The notes below the pieces were generated by a model that was given only the letters and a program-made list of their open reading frames with translations, did not search any database and was not told the origin of the DNA. Shown here piece by piece: positions 14,577 through 18,115 of a stretch of 18,115 bases of DNA. The position numbers and the translations under genes are program-made. The stretch comes from an uncultured Eubacterium sp. (lineage in GTDB: Bacteria; Bacillota; Clostridia; Peptostreptococcales; Anaerovoracaceae). Location: NCBI GenBank assembly GCA_905193765.1, contig CAJJPZ010000027.1, positions 1 to 18,115 on the forward strand, read 5' to 3'. Numbering within the stretch: the stretch's first letter is position 1; each line of letters starts with the position of its first letter.

Positions 14577-15251
14577 ATGGAAACCATACTCAGGACTGAA
14601 AAACTTTGCAAATACTACGGCAGGGGCAGCAGCGCCGTCAAAGCCGTGGATAACGTGGATATCAGCATCGGGAAAGGCGAATTCGTGTCGGTGATCGGCA
14701 AGTCGGGCTCGGGCAAAAGCACACTGCTGCATCTGCTGGGCGGACTGGACCGCCCCACGTCAGGCCGTGTGTTTCTCAGCGATATCGATCTATACTCCGT
14801 GAAGGAAGACAAACTGGCAGTCATAAGAAGACGGAGGATCGGGTTCATTTTCCAGGCATTCAATCTGGTATCATCGCTGAATGTCTGGGAGAATGTGGTG
14901 CTGCCGCTGGGGCTCGACGACAGGAAAGTCAACCGGGAATGGGTGACCGATGTGCTGGAGACGCTGGGGATAGAGAGCAAGACGAGGAATCTGCCGGAGA
15001 CGCTGTCAGGGGGACAGCAGCAGCGGGTGGCCATCGCCAGGGCCATGATCACCAGGCCGGATGTGATACTGGCTGACGAGCCTACGGGAAATCTGGATTC
15101 CAGAGCCAGCGACGAGGTCGTGGCGCTGCTGAAGCTGTCTGCAGAGAAATACGGACAGACGGTGGTGATGATCACCCATGACGAGGAAGCGGCCCAGGTG
15201 GCAGACCGTATCATGACCATAGAGGACGGACGGGTGGTGAGCTTCAGATGA
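14577..15251 (+). CDS. ABC transporter ATPase (MacB/LolD/BceA-type)
   Basis: This is a 224-residue ATPase of the MacB/LolD/BceA class. Walker A is GKSGSGKST at 41-49, with the Q-loop FQAFNLV near 91-97. The signature LSGGQQQR is near 142-149, Walker B VILADEPTGNLD near 161-172, and the switch is MITHD. The length is usual for the family, in which the ATPase works as a dimer on the inner side of an FtsX-type permease. GGGAGGG precedes the ATG. The gene overlaps the permease gene by 4 nt (ATGA). It follows the second inverted repeat, so it is probably induced by the linked two-component system. The likely role is efflux of, or resistance to, a membrane- or wall-active compound, inferred from gene order. 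Confidence 0.92.
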   Translation: METILRTEKLCKYYGRGSSAVKAVDNVDISIGKGEFVSVIGKSGSGKSTLLHLLGGLDRPTSGRVFLSDIDLYSVKEDKLAVIRRRRIGFIFQAFNLVSSLNVWENVVLPLGLDDRKVNREWVTDVLETLGIESKTRNLPETLSGGQQQRVAIARAMITRPDVILADEPTGNLDSRASDEVVALLKLSAEKYGQTVVMITHDEEAAQVADRIMTIEDGRVVSFR

Positions 15252-17737
15252 AAAAGGCAGCAGAGAGACGAGGCACAGGAAGGAAGACTGTGAACAGACT
15301 GGCTGTAAGCAGCATAAGGAAGAACCGCAGCCGTTCAGCGCTGATAATGCTGTCGGTTTTTCTCAGCACTGTGCTGCTGACGATGATATCGTCATACGGT
15401 ATGGGACTGGCAAAATATGAAAAGGCCTCAGCTGAGATACAGTACGGTTCGTTCTATGGCATGTTCATGGACATCAGCGAAAAGCAGCTGGATGCTGTCA
15501 GAAAAAACGAGGCCTTCACCGATACAGGACTGATGTGGGACTGCGGGATCGTGGAGTCCGGGAGCAATATCGGACTGGCAGCAGTGGATGACGCCGCAGC
15601 GAGACTTTGCGCCTTCGGGAAAAGGACGGAGGAGGGAAGCCTCCCTGAAAAGGAAAATGAGATCATGGCAGACCAGGGGATGCTCAGGGCGCTGGGATAT
15701 CCAGATGCGAAGGTCGGTGACAGGATAACGCTCTCTTTCAGACCTGATATGAAAAGCACTTACCAGGAGAAGTCATTGGTGCTGTCGGGGATCCTGGGCG
15801 GAGTTTCCGATGAGGATACGGGAAACGGCAGCTACAGAGGACTGGTCTCGCCGGAGTTTTACAGGAAATACTGCGGGAGCAGCGACGGACTCTGCAGCGT
15901 CATGTTCAGAATGGCCGATGATATAGCGCTGGACAGCGAGTCAGCAGAAGATGTGATAAAAGGATACGCCAAAGAGTGCGGTATAAGCAGCAGTCATGTG
16001 TCGGTGAACACCATGTATATCATGCTGTCGCTGTCGCCGGGCAACGAGATACTGATGGCCTGCATCGCGCTGACGGCCTGCGTCGTCCTCTTTTCGATGA
16101 TAGTGATATACAACATATTCCAGGTGTCCCTGGTGCGCCGGATGCATGAATACGGCAGGATAAAGGCCGTTGGCGCCACCGGCAGGCAGCTGAAACGGAT
16201 GATAAGCAGGGAAGGAATGGCTCTGGCGCTGCCGTCTGTTCCGGCAGGCGTTGCAGCCGGGTACCTTGTCGCATATATATCCTTTGACTGGCTGACCAAC
16301 ACAGTGAATGTGATACAGGAAAATGCCGCCGTGGACTTCACGTTCTTTTCGCCGCTGGCGGTGTTCGGCAGTGCTCTGCTGGCTTTCGCGACGGTGTGGC
16401 TGGCCATGGTCAGACCTAAACGATCCATCGCACGCATATCTGCGGTGGAGGCCATGGAATACCGCGAGGGGACACAGTATGTCGGCCGCAGGCAGCGTAA
16501 GGGCCGCAGGTCGTCGCGTAGTTCCATCATGCGCAAAGGTCACAGTGAAGTGAATGTGCTGAGGCTTGCCTTTGCGGATATAGCTTCCGACAGGAGGCAT
16601 ACTGTGATGACGATGGTGACCATGGGACTGACATGCGTGCTGTTCGTGGTGATGGCCAACTGTCTCGGGAACATCGATACGGAATATGAAGCCAGAAAGG
16701 CTGTGCCTCACGGACGGTTCGAGATAGCCCTGGACTACACGTTCTACGATGAAGCATACCCGGAAAACGATCTGGACAACATCCTGAAGGACGATCCGCT
16801 GAACAGCGATCTGATCAGCAGGCTGAAGGCTACAGACGGAGTGACGGAGGTGACGGGCAGAGATATACTGGTCAGCGATATGGGCGGACAGCTGGACTCC
16901 GTGGAGGTGCTCGGCAGAGATGATTTTGAGAGAGCATACAGCGAGGGGGCGGCGGCAGGACAGCCGGATTATGACACTGCTTCGGAGAGAAATCAGATGA
17001 TCTACGGATGGAGCGCGTTCCTGGAGGATACCGGGATGAAGATCGGAGACGGACTTGAGACGACACTGTTCAACGGCAGTAAACACGTACCTCTGACTTC
17101 TGAGCTGGGAGGATCCTTTGGGCAATGCCGCAGCGGATGGGTCATAACGGAGGATACATACAGGAAGCTGGGATTCATGCCGGGAAGCAGTCTGGGAACT
17201 TTATGGGTGGACTGCAGTGAAGAGGATGCGCCGCAGGTAGAGGAAAGTATCAGAGGGATCATCGACAGCGAAGACCATCTCGATATGACGACGCTGCAGC
17301 GGAGCAGACATGAGCAGGAACTGGGTGCAATGATGATAAAATATGCTGTATATCTGCTGCTGGCAGTCGTGGGGATCATAGGCTTCGCCAACCTCGCAAA
17401 CACCATGATAATAAATATAACGATGAAACGGAGAGAGTACGGCATCATGCAGGCTGTGGGCATGACCGGAAGGCAGCTGGGCAGGGGTCTGTCTTATCAG
17501 GGACTGTTGTATACAGGGGGGACGCTGGCTGTGTCAATCGCAGCAGGGATACCTCTGGGATATCTGGCGTTCAAATGGTGCAGGAAATCGGCGTTATTCG
17601 GCATGAACGTGTACCACTTCCCGTGGATGGAGATCCTGCTGATGACGCTGGTTCTGGTACTGATGCAGCTGAGTCTGTCGTGGCTGCTGAGCAGGAACCT
17701 CAGCAGAGAATCCCTGGTGGAGCGGATCAGGATATAG
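15248..17737 (+). CDS. FtsX-type ABC permease with two ectodomains
   Basis: This 829-residue permease is a duplicated FtsX/MacB-type unit. TM1 is near 30-54, followed by an external domain (about 55-255) and three segments near 262-288, 325-348 and 370-392. A basic cytoplasmic linker rich in RRQRKGRR precedes TM5 near 455-475, a second external domain (about 480-690), and three last segments near 695-720, 755-778 and 790-815. The cytoplasmic motif GRIKAVGATGRQL recurs in the second half as YGIMQAVGMTGRQL, confirming the duplication. BceB proteins have ten segments and one large loop, so this is a different layout. It shares ATGA with the ATPase gene. Its substrate is unknown; antimicrobial peptide export or wall remodelling are the family's usual roles. 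Confidence 0.88.
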   Translation: MKKAAERRGTGRKTVNRLAVSSIRKNRSRSALIMLSVFLSTVLLTMISSYGMGLAKYEKASAEIQYGSFYGMFMDISEKQLDAVRKNEAFTDTGLMWDCGIVESGSNIGLAAVDDAAARLCAFGKRTEEGSLPEKENEIMADQGMLRALGYPDAKVGDRITLSFRPDMKSTYQEKSLVLSGILGGVSDEDTGNGSYRGLVSPEFYRKYCGSSDGLCSVMFRMADDIALDSESAEDVIKGYAKECGISSSHVSVNTMYIMLSLSPGNEILMACIALTACVVLFSMIVIYNIFQVSLVRRMHEYGRIKAVGATGRQLKRMISREGMALALPSVPAGVAAGYLVAYISFDWLTNTVNVIQENAAVDFTFFSPLAVFGSALLAFATVWLAMVRPKRSIARISAVEAMEYREGTQYVGRRQRKGRRSSRSSIMRKGHSEVNVLRLAFADIASDRRHTVMTMVTMGLTCVLFVVMANCLGNIDTEYEARKAVPHGRFEIALDYTFYDEAYPENDLDNILKDDPLNSDLISRLKATDGVTEVTGRDILVSDMGGQLDSVEVLGRDDFERAYSEGAAAGQPDYDTASERNQMIYGWSAFLEDTGMKIGDGLETTLFNGSKHVPLTSELGGSFGQCRSGWVITEDTYRKLGFMPGSSLGTLWVDCSEEDAPQVEESIRGIIDSEDHLDMTTLQRSRHEQELGAMMIKYAVYLLLAVVGIIGFANLANTMIINITMKRREYGIMQAVGMTGRQLGRGLSYQGLLYTGGTLAVSIAAGIPLGYLAFKWCRKSALFGMNVYHFPWMEILLMTLVLVLMQLSLSWLLSRNLSRESLVERIRI

Positions 17738-17789
17738 CGGGAGAGACAAGGCGTCATGTATACAGTGTGCAGCAAATCTGTCATAAATG

Positions 17790-17818
17790 TAGACAAGAAA
17801 GTCGGAATACTGTAAAAT
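17790..17818 (+). promoter_or_regulatory. Candidate promoter of the YhgE/Pip gene
   Basis: TAGACA (17790-17795) and TAAAAT (17813-17818) are 17 bp apart. The start would be near 17825, about 50 nt before the ATG. No clear terminator is seen between the permease stop and this site, so read-through from the transporter is also possible. Confidence 0.6.
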
Positions 17819-17877
17819 AGTAAAAATGGAGATTGTTAAAATATAAGCAGCTTTATTCACAAAACTTGGAGGATTTT

Positions 17878-18115
17878 ATGCGGACAGCATTCCGTATTTT
17901 CAGACGCGATATAAGACGGGTAGCATTCAACCGGGCGGCGGCCATTGTAATGATAGGTGTGTGTCTGCTGCCGTCGCTGTATGCCTGGTTCAACATAGCA
18001 GCAAACATGGATCCCTACGGGAATACAAAGGGCATCAAGGTGGCCGTGGTGAACAATGACACTGGCTCGGCCAAAGGATCCATCGATATAAATGCCGGGG
18101 ATACGATAATAGAAA
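17878..18115 (+). CDS. YhgE/Pip (phage infection protein) family membrane protein, 3' partial
   Basis: The first 79 codons are present before the window ends. The protein begins MRTAFRIFRRDIRRV, a basic cytoplasmic start. A membrane segment around residues 20-42 ends in SLYAWFNIAANMDPYGNT, then GIKVAVVNNDTGSA. These are hallmark motifs of the N-terminal YhgE/Pip domain, including the conserved YAWFN and the first strand of the external domain. GGAGG (17868-17872) lies 5 nt before the ATG. Family members are large polytopic proteins; Lactococcus Pip is a phage receptor, and relatives are linked to type VII secretion (EsaA). The gene has its own promoter, but its position behind an exporter operon may mean related cell-envelope duties. 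Confidence 0.85.
   Translation, partial: MRTAFRIFRRDIRRVAFNRAAAIVMIGVCLLPSLYAWFNIAANMDPYGNTKGIKVAVVNNDTGSAKGSIDINAGDTIIE

Noticed and set aside
15941..17125. 394-codon open frame on the minus strand inside the permease gene
   Set aside because: Antisense shadow; histidine/arginine-rich composition typical of a complementary-frame artefact.

Overview
The window looks like part of a chromosome from an anaerobic Firmicute (Clostridia/Eubacteriales type). The grounds are Gram-positive-style Shine-Dalgarno sequences (GGAGG, GGGAGG), a secreted giant protein built of FG-GAP, Fn3, InlB-B and Big domains, a MalT-like LuxR regulator, a two-component system with an FtsX-type ABC exporter, and a YhgE/Pip membrane protein. 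Most genes are of medium G+C. One block at about 990-3075 is visibly much more AT-rich and looks acquired. The species cannot be fixed from the sequence.

Left part (1-4535). A metallo-beta-lactamase-fold gene runs off the left edge. A remnant of a GyrI-like effector-binding regulator follows it. Then comes the AT-rich block: a candidate promoter, a possible 31-residue leader ORF containing a long dyad, and two overlapping genes. These encode an AAA_15/OLD-like ATPase and a small TOPRIM-like protein. This pair is the best candidate for an undescribed, probably defensive, system. A ClC-family chloride channel/transporter gene follows, with a stable hairpin just after its stop codon and a bidirectional terminator.

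Middle part (4570-12640, minus strand). A MalT-like STAND/LuxR regulator of 817 residues has its own consensus promoter and terminator. Downstream of it, in the same direction, lies a separately promoted 1780-residue secreted protein. The promoter of the giant gene has a perfect dyad abutting its -35 box, where an activator would sit. This suggests a dedicated regulator and target pair.

Right part (12685-18115, plus strand). An OmpR-type response regulator, a one-membrane-segment histidine kinase, an ABC ATPase and an 829-residue two-ectodomain FtsX permease form a tightly packed module. Two perfect inverted repeats with the same geometry (9-bp arms, 4-bp spacer, core TTACA-N4-TGTAA) precede the regulator gene and the transporter genes, so the response regulator probably controls both. 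After a new promoter, the first 79 codons of a YhgE/Pip protein reach the right edge.

No tRNA, rRNA, CRISPR array, insertion sequence or origin was seen.
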